Assembly (NCBI GenBank): GCA_002493635.1
Contig: DKZL01000063.1
Coordinates: forward strand, 1-16,282
Length of the DNA: 16,282 nucleotides
Reading direction: 5' to 3'
DNA from: Ruminococcaceae bacterium UBA7075
GTDB lineage: Bacteria; Bacillota; Clostridia; Oscillospirales; Acutalibacteraceae
Within the stretch, counting starts at the first letter, position 1; each line of letters starts with the position of its first letter. Shown here piece after piece: positions 6,824 through 12,697 of this stretch. Below the pieces are notes generated by a model. That model was not told where the DNA came from, searched no databases, and saw only the letters and a list, made by a program, of their open reading frames with translations. Made by a program: the position numbers and the translations under genes.

Positions 6824-7438
6824 ATGGCTATAATGGATACTTTAAAAGGAACTGTAAATACGGCGGTTGACACAATTTCAACGGTTGCGCAAACCCTTGT
6901 TGAAAAGAACAGAACAAACGCAAAGCTCAATCGTTTAAGATTTATTATGAAGAACGAGAGCGAGCTTATGAACCGTGCGTACATTGCTCTTGGCAAGCAG
7001 TATTATGAAAATAAAAAGGGCGGCAGTACAAAGCAGGCAGAGTCTGAGGAAAAGCTGTTTGCGGTAATTGAAAATTCAAAGGCTAAGATTGCAAAGGCTC
7101 GTGAGTGTTACAGACAGATTGTTGACAGCCAGAATGATATTTTTTACGGCAAGGTAACAACAAGCGAACAGGAGCCTGTAAAGTTGAATAGTGACGACCT
7201 TGTAGATATTACAGTTGCTTGCTCAAATGAAAATGAGTATGACAGTTCACCATTTGCCTCAAACACTGCAAAGGATGCGGCAGAAGAAATCAAGACTGAT
7301 GTTGAGAATGCCGCTGAAGATGTAAAGGAAGCTGTTTCTGAGGTTGCCGAAAAAGCTGAACAGGCTGTAGAGAATGCAGCGGAAACAGTTGAAGAAATTG
7401 CCGAGGACATTGAAGCATCAAGTGAGGAGCTTTTCTGA
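6824..7438 (+). CDS. Hypothetical coiled-coil protein with Ala/Glu-rich tail
   Basis: 204 residues, not recognised as a named family. No signal peptide or membrane helix. Residues 1-105 are strongly helical and charged, with a stretch (40-62) of the type seen in small zinc-ribbon-associated hypothetical proteins of Clostridia but without cysteine pairs. Residues 110-145 are a polar linker. From about 148 the chain is an amphipathic Ala/Glu/Val repeat (for example DAAEEIKTDVENAAEDVKEA) with roughly 11-residue periodicity, like YtxH-, LEA- or apolipoprotein-type helices; strongly acidic. AAGGAG lies about 9 bases before ATG. A structural, stress or membrane-surface role is possible but not shown. 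Followed 17 bases later by the toxin/antisense locus. Confidence 0.8.
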   Translation: MAIMDTLKGTVNTAVDTISTVAQTLVEKNRTNAKLNRLRFIMKNESELMNRAYIALGKQYYENKKGGSTKQAESEEKLFAVIENSKAKIAKARECYRQIVDSQNDIFYGKVTTSEQEPVKLNSDDLVDITVACSNENEYDSSPFASNTAKDAAEEIKTDVENAAEDVKEAVSEVAEKAEQAVENAAETVEEIAEDIEASSEELF

Positions 7439-7455
7439 TTTAAATGCATAAATGC

Positions 7456-7483
7456 TTGACAAAGCAAGATAAAATGCTATAAT
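7456..7483 (+). promoter_or_regulatory. Strong promoter of antisense RNA 1
   Basis: Both boxes are perfect consensus: TTGACA (7456-7461) and TATAAT (7478-7483), 16 bases apart. Predicted start near 7490. There is no open reading frame on this strand that it would serve. The same promoter occurs at 13812-13839. Confidence 0.88.
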
Positions 7484-7489
7484 AAAAGC

Positions 7490-7584
7490 AGATAAGGCAA
7501 ACCGATAAGCGGTTAGCCCCTTGAAATAATTTGACTAAAAGAAATAGTCGCCAAACTTCGCAGGTCGGGCGGCTATTTCTTTTT
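7490..7584 (+). ncRNA. Antisense RNA 1, candidate type I antitoxin
   Basis: Predicted RNA of about 95 nt between a consensus promoter and an intrinsic terminator, running toward the 31-codon toxin gene on the other strand and overlapping its 3' end (7573-7584 coding, plus the toxin mRNA tail). The 5' hairpin is GGC-A-AACCG (7496-7504), loop ATAAG, CGGTT-A-GCC (7510-7518), followed by CCCC, which could pair with the G-rich ribosome site of the toxin mRNA. The hairpin is conserved in all three loci; in the third, an inner G-C pair has become A-T on both sides. The boundaries are predictions. Confidence 0.75.
7541..7584. terminator. Shared bidirectional terminator of toxin/antisense locus 1
   Basis: GAAATAGTCGCC (7541-7552) pairs with GGCGGCTATTTC (7568-7579), 12 bp with one G-U, then TTTTT (plus strand); on the minus strand the stem is followed by TTTT. 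The toxin stop codon (CTA, 7573-7575 on plus) lies within the stem, so both transcripts end in the same hairpin. Confidence 0.88.
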
Positions 7585-7668
7585 GTTTACAATGGTAATT
7601 ACAAGAGTTATGATTGAAACAATCAGCAAACCGAAAGTAAACAAATCGTTTACCGTTATGTACTCCAT
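7573..7668 (-). CDS. 31-residue holin-like membrane toxin, copy 1
   Basis: A short ORF on the minus strand: polar N-terminus MEYITVNDLF, one hydrophobic helix LLIVSIITLVITIV and a basic tail NKKK. This is the layout of the small holin-like/TxpA/Fst-type toxins of type I toxin-antitoxin systems, which insert in the membrane. A G-rich ribosome site (GGGGGTG) lies 8 bases before ATG, inside a hairpin. It has its own promoter (7735-7763) and a convergent antisense RNA. A second locus at 13924-14019 encodes the same peptide except residue 13 (Gly here, Ser there), with several silent changes, which supports it being translated. Too short for usual ORF cutoffs. Toxicity is inferred, not shown; a small regulatory membrane peptide is the alternative. 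Confidence 0.77.
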   Translation of the reverse strand: MEYITVNDLFTFGLLIVSIITLVITIVNKKK

Positions 7669-7674
7669 TGGCAA

Positions 7675-7690
7675 CACCCCCGTTCAGGGG
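7675..7690 (-). promoter_or_regulatory. Hairpin sequestering the toxin 1 ribosome site
   Basis: In the toxin mRNA, CCCC pairs with the GGGG of the Shine-Dalgarno across loop TGAAC. Locus 2 has CCCCT-GCA-AGGGG at the same place: a different loop and a longer stem with the same effect. Such hiding of the ribosome site is common in type I toxin mRNAs. Confidence 0.65.
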
Positions 7691-7734
7691 CAAGACTTAA
7701 CCGCCTACCGTTTAGATTCACCTTATCCGACAGA

Positions 7735-7763
7735 ATTATATCACATTATGTTGATAAATGCAA
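7735..7763 (-). promoter_or_regulatory. Promoter of toxin mRNA 1
   Basis: Minus strand: TTGCAT (7758-7763), 17 bases, perfect TATAAT (7735-7740) preceded by TGTGA (extended -10). Predicted leader about 60 nt. The sequence around the -10 is conserved at loci 2 and 3. Confidence 0.7.
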
Positions 7764-7814
7764 TCAAGTGTTAAAAATGACAGTTTTACATAATGTGCAG
7801 ATATGAAGTTGTAG

Positions 7815-7843
7815 TTGCATACCCATTTTTGATATGGTAAAAT
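7815..7843 (+). promoter_or_regulatory. Promoter of the RCC1-dockerin gene
   Basis: TTGCAT, 17 bases, TAAAAT preceded by TGG (extended -10). It leaves a leader of about 80 nt before ATG 7929. Confidence 0.5.
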
Positions 7844-7928
7844 ATAGGGGTAACACGAATTTTATATTGTTCTATACAAGTGTTTAGATTTGTGAATACG
7901 AATTTTTTAATTATTATAGGGAGAAGTA

Positions 7929-9278
7929 ATGATGATAAAAATCGGTAAAAAAATTACATCGGCAGTACTTGCATCGTGCGTTTTGTGCTCGATATTTTCC
8001 GTAAGTGCCTTTGCGGTAAGTGATAATGAAGTCGGCAGTGACAATTATAATACAGAGGCAGTGAAGCTGAGCTTTGGATATGCACACAGTGCATATATAA
8101 CCGAAAACGGTGATTTGTATACATGGGGGGTGAATGATGTCGGTCGGCTTGGCGACGGAACAACAATCGACAAATATACCCCTACAGAGATAATGGGCAA
8201 TGTAAAAACAGTAAGTCTTGGAAACGGACACAGCGGAGCAATAACCGAGAGCGGTGACCTGTATATGTGGGGATATAATAAAGGTGGACAGCTCGGCGAC
8301 GGAACAACGACCAACAGGCATATCCCTATAAAGGTAATGAGCAATGTAAAATCTCTGAGCGTTGGAGGTTATCACAGCGGAGCAATAACCGAAAACGGCG
8401 ATTTGTATATGTGGGGATATAATAATTGGGGACAGCTTGGCGACGGAACAACAGGCAGTAGTTTAACCCCTAAAAAGATAATGAGCAATGTAAAAGCTGT
8501 GGATCTTGGAACTTATCACAGCGGAGTAATAACCGAAAATGGCGATTTATATATGTGGGGATGGAATCATTACGGACAGCTTGGCAACGGAACAACAACC
8601 GACAGTTATATCCCGACAAAGATAATGAGCAATGTAAAAGCTGTGAGCCTTGGAGACGGGCACAACGGAGCAATAACAGAAAACGGTGATTTATATACAT
8701 GGGGATATAATCATAAAGGACAGCTTGGCGACGGAACAACAACCGGCAGGTATATCCCTACAAAGGTAATGAGCAATGTTAAAGCCGTGAGTTTTGGATA
8801 CAATCACAGCGGAGCAATAACCGAAAACTACGATTTATATATGTGGGGATATAATCGTAACGGACAGCTTGGTGACGGAACAACAACCGACAGATATACC
8901 CCTACAAAGATAATGAGCAATGTAAGAGCATTAGGTCTTGGAAGTTTTTACGGCGGAGTAATAAACGAAAACTACGATTTGTATATGTGGGGAGATAATT
9001 ATTTCGGAGAGCTTGGTGACGGAACAACAACCGACAGAAATACCCCGATAAAGATTGCTAATCTGCTTGATTTAAAACCCGGTGATGTAAACCTTGACGG
9101 AACAGTAAGTATAGACGATGTAACGCTTGCCCAAAAGTACATTGCTAATATGGAAGAGCTTGACAGCAAACAGCTTAAAGCCGCAGATGTAACCGTTGAC
9201 GGCGATATTACAATTGATGATGTAACAAAAATTCAAAAGTATATTGCAGGGTTAATATCATCACTGTCAAATGCTTAA
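7929..9278 (+). CDS. Secreted seven-repeat RCC1-like propeller protein with type I dockerin
   Basis: 449 residues. The N-terminal signal peptide (basic MMIKIGKK, hydrophobic core, SAFA before the likely cleavage near residue 30) sends it outside the cell. From His53, seven units of 48 residues follow (His53, 101, 149, 197, 245, 293, Tyr341), each like HSGAITENGDLYMWGYN then GQLGDGTTT and a closing IMSNVKAVSLG; this is the RCC1 repeat, and seven make one closed beta-propeller. From about 383 a dockerin follows: two calcium-loop segments, GDVNLDGTVSIDDVTLAQKY and ADVTVDGDITIDDVTKIQKY, that dock onto a cohesin of a cell-surface or cellulosome-like complex. No catalytic domain is visible, so binding or scaffolding is likely; its ligand is unknown. 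AGGGAG lies about 5 bases before ATG 7929; a second ATG follows at once. Monocistronic by appearance. Confidence 0.92.
   Translation: MMIKIGKKITSAVLASCVLCSIFSVSAFAVSDNEVGSDNYNTEAVKLSFGYAHSAYITENGDLYTWGVNDVGRLGDGTTIDKYTPTEIMGNVKTVSLGNGHSGAITESGDLYMWGYNKGGQLGDGTTTNRHIPIKVMSNVKSLSVGGYHSGAITENGDLYMWGYNNWGQLGDGTTGSSLTPKKIMSNVKAVDLGTYHSGVITENGDLYMWGWNHYGQLGNGTTTDSYIPTKIMSNVKAVSLGDGHNGAITENGDLYTWGYNHKGQLGDGTTTGRYIPTKVMSNVKAVSFGYNHSGAITENYDLYMWGYNRNGQLGDGTTTDRYTPTKIMSNVRALGLGSFYGGVINENYDLYMWGDNYFGELGDGTTTDRNTPIKIANLLDLKPGDVNLDGTVSIDDVTLAQKYIANMEELDSKQLKAADVTVDGDITIDDVTKIQKYIAGLISSLSNA
8085..9060 (+). repeat. 144-bp tandem repeats encoding RCC1 units
   Basis: Seven units at an exact 144-bp period (8085, 8229, 8373 and so on), conserved at DNA as well as protein level, for example CAGCTTGGCGACGGAACAAC. 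This suggests recent internal duplication or ongoing homogenisation; copy number may vary between strains. Confidence 0.88.
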
Positions 9279-9322
9279 CAATTACTTAATTCTGAATTTA
9301 AACATAAGATTATAGGATATGA

Positions 9323-9429
9323 TTTAATAAAAACAGATGAGCAAACCGATAAGCGGTTAGCTCCTGATAATGAAGATTTATATAGAAATAAACCGTTTCT
9401 TTGGAGTGAGGCGGTTTATTTCTTTTTTT
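9323..9429 (+). ncRNA. Antisense RNA 3, decayed toxin/antisense locus
   Basis: Matches antisense RNAs 1 and 2: a -10-like TTTAAT (9323-9328) with no recognisable -35, the 5' hairpin GAGC-A-AACCG, loop ATAAG, CGGTT-A-GCTC (9341-9364), and the terminator GAAATAAACCG / CGGTTTATTTC (9385-9395 / 9412-9422) followed by seven Ts. The outer stem GAGC/GCTC differs from GGC/GCC of the other loci but still pairs. No toxin ORF remains opposite it. It may still be transcribed weakly or be silent. Confidence 0.65.
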
Positions 9430-9626
9430 ACTTTATATGAAACTTTTCGGATACAGTCGGGCACAAAAGTATGTTTTTTATATATTGCTTTCTGCACGAA
9501 TAAGTGCAGCCCACCGGCTGCTTTTTTACTTTATATGAAACTTTTCGGACACAGTCGGGCGCAGAAGTATGTTTTTTATATATTGCTGTCTGCTCGGATA
9601 AGTGCAGGTCACTGCCTGCTTTTTTT
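9430..9626 (+). repeat. Two tandem family 2 units (98-bp period)
   Basis: Units at 9430-9527 and 9528-9626. Each has ACTTTATATGAAACTTTTCGG, CAGTCGGGC, a T-rich middle, and a terminator hairpin. The terminators covary: GCAGCC/GGCTGC (9506-9521) in the first, GCAGGT/GCCTGC (9604-9619) in the second, each followed by 6-7 Ts. A third copy is at 5686-5783. Here the pair replaces the toxin gene and its leader. Confidence 0.82.
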
Positions 9627-9646
9627 GTTTGCTGTTTTTGCTTTGC

Positions 9647-9675
9647 CTTATTCGACAAGACTATATCACACAATG
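9647..9675 (-). promoter_or_regulatory. Remnant toxin promoter of locus 3
   Basis: CTTATTCGACAAGACTATATCACACAATG aligns with the toxin promoter/leader start at 7723-7750 and 14073-14101. On the minus strand the -10 is TATAGT, again preceded by TGTGA. It now reads into the family 2 repeats rather than a toxin gene. Confidence 0.6.
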
Positions 9676-9774
9676 TTTTTAAATATAATAAATTTTAGGG
9701 GTTGCTCATTATAATTAACTTTTGGTGGATTTTAATTTGTGAATTTTGCACAAAAAGCTTGCGAAAAGTTTTGA

Positions 9775-9803
9775 TTGTATATTGTTTCTTTTTGTGATAA
9801 AAT
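9775..9803 (+). promoter_or_regulatory. Promoter of the ABC transporter operon
   Basis: TTGTAT, 17 bases, TAAAAT preceded by TGA (extended -10), about 55 bases before the first permease. A second candidate -10, TATAAT, lies nearby at about 9810 without a good -35. From 9676 to 9774 I see nothing else. Confidence 0.5.
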
Positions 9804-9859
9804 GCAATTATAATATAAAACAATATTTATCAAATGTAACAGCGTGGTGAAAATTAATT

Positions 9860-10612
9860 ATGTTCCTATATTACTTTAAACGAATTTTTAATAACAAGGT
9901 TAAGCTTGCGTTGATTTTATTTATCTTTTTTCTGCCCGTGACGGTTATACTTACTTCACTAAAAGACATTTCTAACGGCGGTTCGGTTTATCTTCCTGAT
10001 TTAGCCACTTTTCTTACTACACCGAACGGCGGCGTCTGCCATAGTCTGATTTCCGGTTATTTGCCGATGTATTTTTTGCTGATTGCCGGCGACGATTGCA
10101 TTGAGGATTACAAAACAGGATATAAAAATCTTTTGATAACAAAGTGGGGCAAAAACAGATATTTTTGGTTTAATATCGTCAAGGGATTTGTTATTGGATT
10201 TTGTGTTATCCTGCTTTCTCTTGCACTCAATATGCTTATGGTGTATATTGCCTTTGCAGGAGGGAGCTATACTGCTTTTTGTAGTTATAAAGAATTTATG
10301 CTGTATGTTATGACAACTCCTTTTTTGGATAACTGTATTTATATATTGCTGTTTTCATTTATGTCGGGTATTGTCAGTATGGGCGGAGTGGCACTTGCGT
10401 TGGCTTTGCACAACCGTTTTATGGTTTATCCGATTACATTTATTTTGTGGTACCTTCCTTCGGCTGTTTCTGTTTCTGTTCGACATATGTTCGCCCCTTT
10501 CACCGAGTATCCCATAACTTACTCTTTGCCAACATATTTGGCTGTTGTCGGAATTAATATAGCATTGGTAATTTTCGCATATGTAAAGGTAATGAAATAT
10601 GAGCAAGTTTGA
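9860..10612 (+). CDS. ABC transporter permease 1 (uncharacterised)
   Basis: 250 residues with about six membrane segments (near 14-33, 62-77, 108-131, 157-183, 188-206, 224-243) and few long loops, as in ABC-2-type export permeases. No signal peptide cleavage site. A cytoplasmic stretch at 87-104 (GYKNLLITKWGKNRYFWF) resembles stretches in the next two permeases and may be the contact with the ATPase. The ribosome site is weak (GGTGA about 10 bases upstream). First gene of a five-gene operon; its stop overlaps the next gene by 14 bases. The substrate is unknown; family context suggests export or self-protection against a peptide or lipid, but nothing here proves it. Confidence 0.75.
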   Translation: MFLYYFKRIFNNKVKLALILFIFFLPVTVILTSLKDISNGGSVYLPDLATFLTTPNGGVCHSLISGYLPMYFLLIAGDDCIEDYKTGYKNLLITKWGKNRYFWFNIVKGFVIGFCVILLSLALNMLMVYIAFAGGSYTAFCSYKEFMLYVMTTPFLDNCIYILLFSFMSGIVSMGGVALALALHNRFMVYPITFILWYLPSAVSVSVRHMFAPFTEYPITYSLPTYLAVVGINIALVIFAYVKVMKYEQV

Positions 10613-11360
10613 AAAAAGAAAATATGTTATTGTGCTTATAGTGATAACTGCCGTTTTTATATTTTTTTGGTGTGAACCGATTTTTCGCTTTCTTGATGGT
10701 TTTAGTTTTGTCAACATTGCCCTTAGGAGAGTGCCTGTAACGGCAAATCCGGTCGGGTTAGCCGGAAATTATTTAGATTCGGGCAGTGTGACGGTTTCGT
10801 ATGCTATAGTGTATATCTTTGCTCTGAGCTTTTTGTTTATGACGGACAATCCGGCTTATATTGTAAGATTAAAATCAAGAAAATTTTATGTAAACAAGCA
10901 TATAACTGATACCTTGGTGTTTACGCTTATATTTGTTTTTATACTCCAAACGGTTAATATTATAGGAACAGCAATACTTTTGGGAATTGGCGAGGTTATT
11001 CAGTCCAAGCTGATAATATACAGCCTGATAAATTTTGTCGTAATGTTTCTGTTCTATTTCCGCATCGGAATCCTTTTGTTCATTATGATTGTTATAGTCA
11101 GTAAAAAATATGCTCCTTTTGTTACCGCAGCGGTACTTTTGCTTGAAAGTGCAGGTTCAGCTTTTCTGCCGGTGCTTGACAGCCTGTGGCTGCCGAGTAA
11201 AGACGCAACCTATATTTTATCTTTACTGTCAGGAAATATTCGGGAGATAGATATTCTGCCTGCTATAATCAGAGGTTTAATAATGGACGCGGCAATAATT
11301 TGGTTTGCCTATTATATATTCCTGAAAAAAGATATTATTGTTAAAAAGGAAAACAGCTAA
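10599..11360 (+). CDS. ABC transporter permease 2 (uncharacterised)
   Basis: 253 residues, about six hydrophobic segments (near 9-25, 66-82, 105-130, 136-168, 172-192, 222-242). A loop after the second segment (85-103, PAYIVRLKSRKFYVNKHIT) parallels the basic loop in permeases 1 and 3. It starts inside the end of permease 1 (14-base overlap) with AAAGG upstream, so translation is probably coupled. A long external loop lies between segments 1 and 2 (26-65). Not assignable to a named family from sight. Confidence 0.72.
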   Translation: MSKFEKRKYVIVLIVITAVFIFFWCEPIFRFLDGFSFVNIALRRVPVTANPVGLAGNYLDSGSVTVSYAIVYIFALSFLFMTDNPAYIVRLKSRKFYVNKHITDTLVFTLIFVFILQTVNIIGTAILLGIGEVIQSKLIIYSLINFVVMFLFYFRIGILLFIMIVIVSKKYAPFVTAAVLLLESAGSAFLPVLDSLWLPSKDATYILSLLSGNIREIDILPAIIRGLIMDAAIIWFAYYIFLKKDIIVKKENS

Positions 11361-11362
11361 CT

Positions 11363-12064
11363 ATGAAAAAGACAAAATTAGTTTCCTTAGTCACGCTGAT
11401 TGCCGCAATAATTCTGCAAATATTTACCTTTTGCCGTGATACGCATAACTCTTACGAGTTCGGCTTTGCCATAGGTATTTCCGCAGAATACAAAACAGGC
11501 AACATTATTTTTACCCTGATTAACTATATGATACCGCTCATTTTTATTCTGTTTTTTACAAGCGGTTCGATGCAGAATTTAATTCAGGGCTACGGCAAAG
11601 TTTTGCTGGTGCGGAATTATTCAAGGACTAAATTAATTGTAAAACAGCTTTTTAAAAACTTGCTTACACTGCTGATAATTGTTTTGTTTCAATGTGCCGC
11701 AATTTTATATTTTAACCAATTCTTAAAAAGCGTTAAAAGCGGAATATTGAAATCACTGATTATGTATTTCGTAATTATGTCGGCGATTATTATGCTGCAA
11801 TGCTTGCTTGAGTTTTATATTCCGTCGCATACCGTAAATACAGTACTTTTTATTTACAGCCTTGTTTCATACTGGATTGTTCAGGTGACGGGTAATATTT
11901 CCGTTTTAAAAATAATTCTGTTCCCAAGCCTTATGTTTGGTATGCAGAATGGGGCTTTGAGCGGTGAAAATATTTATTATCTATTTCTTTGCATAGGCAT
12001 TATATTGAATACAGTTCTTGCGGTGCTGTGTATTCGTAAATTCAAAAAAACAGATATTTTCTGA
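11363..12064 (+). CDS. ABC transporter permease 3 (uncharacterised)
   Basis: 233 residues with about six membrane segments (near 6-23, 48-66, 99-117, 131-150, 158-176, 204-224). The cytoplasmic loop GYGKVLLVRNYSRTKLIV (76-93) closely parallels GYKNLLITKWGKNRYFWF in permease 1; small ABC permeases with this layout occur in Firmicutes (DUF2705-like), but the assignment is tentative. Starts 2 bases after the permease 2 stop; nine bases separate it from the ATPase. Confidence 0.72.
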   Translation: MKKTKLVSLVTLIAAIILQIFTFCRDTHNSYEFGFAIGISAEYKTGNIIFTLINYMIPLIFILFFTSGSMQNLIQGYGKVLLVRNYSRTKLIVKQLFKNLLTLLIIVLFQCAAILYFNQFLKSVKSGILKSLIMYFVIMSAIIMLQCLLEFYIPSHTVNTVLFIYSLVSYWIVQVTGNISVLKIILFPSLMFGMQNGALSGENIYYLFLCIGIILNTVLAVLCIRKFKKTDIF

Positions 12065-12073
12065 GGTGTTATA

Positions 12074-12697
12074 ATGGTTGAATTGAAAAATATAAATAAA
12101 TCTTTAAGTAAAAGACTGATTCTTGATAATATCAGCTATAAATTTGAATACGGCAAGGTTTATGGGCTGTGCGGTACGAACGGTTCGGGTAAAACTATGC
12201 TGTTAAGGGCGATTTGCGGTCTTATTGTACCCGACAGCGGAGAAATTGCTATAGACGGAAAAGTACTGCATAAGGATATTTCCTTTCCGCCGAGCGTAGG
12301 TATTGTAATAGAAAATATGACGCTTTTGCCGGGATACAATGCTTTTGATAATCTTAAGCTGATAGCTCAGATTAAAAAGGTTGCTTCGGATGATGACATA
12401 AGAAATGCAATTAACAGGGTCGGCTTAAAATCGGATTTAAAGGTAAGAAAATTCTCTCTCGGTATGAAGCAAAGGCTTAATATTGCTCAGGCTGTTTTTG
12501 AAAAGCCCAAAATCATACTTCTTGATGAACCTACCAATGCTCTGGATGACAGCGGAGTTAAGCTGGTATACGACATAATAAAGGAGGAAAAGGAGAGAGG
12601 GGCACTTATAATTGTTGCAACCCACCACGAGGCAGATTTGAAAGAAATGTGTGATGTCATACTCAGAGTGTCGGAGGGAAGGCTTTATGAAAAGTAA
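12074..12697 (+). CDS. ABC transporter ATP-binding protein
   Basis: 207 residues, short but complete for a BcrA/NatA-like ATPase. Walker A is GTNGSGKT (34-41), the signature is FSLGMKQR (127-134), Walker B is KIILLDEPTNALD (146-158) and the switch His is in VATHHE (His184). The Q-loop position reads VGIVIENMTLL, with Glu-Asn rather than Gln, as is usual in the bacitracin/lantibiotic-resistance type ATPases. GAGGTG six bases before ATG 12074. It should dimerise and power the three upstream permeases. Its end overlaps the next gene by 11 bases. Confidence 0.93.
   Translation: MVELKNINKSLSKRLILDNISYKFEYGKVYGLCGTNGSGKTMLLRAICGLIVPDSGEIAIDGKVLHKDISFPPSVGIVIENMTLLPGYNAFDNLKLIAQIKKVASDDDIRNAINRVGLKSDLKVRKFSLGMKQRLNIAQAVFEKPKIILLDEPTNALDDSGVKLVYDIIKEEKERGALIIVATHHEADLKEMCDVILRVSEGRLYEK

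Noticed and set aside
7491..7520. GGCAAACC...GCC resembling part of a c-di-GMP-I riboswitch
   Set aside because: Only the first few bases match; the second conserved half and the tetraloop receptor stem are missing, and there is no downstream gene on that strand to control.
7583..7774. Plus-strand frame of 63 codons opposite toxin 1
   Set aside because: It is the antisense of the toxin gene and its leader, starts after the antisense RNA terminator, and lacks a ribosome site; copy 2 does not preserve it as a protein.
8085..9060. 144-bp tandem repeats as a satellite or non-coding array
   Set aside because: The period is a multiple of three and translates into clear RCC1 blades within one secreted protein.
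9370..9714. 114-residue frame across the two family 2 units
   Set aside because: Composition reflects the repeat DNA (two similar stretches 98 bp apart, but shifted in frame), it crosses three terminator hairpins, and it has no ribosome site. Not a gene.
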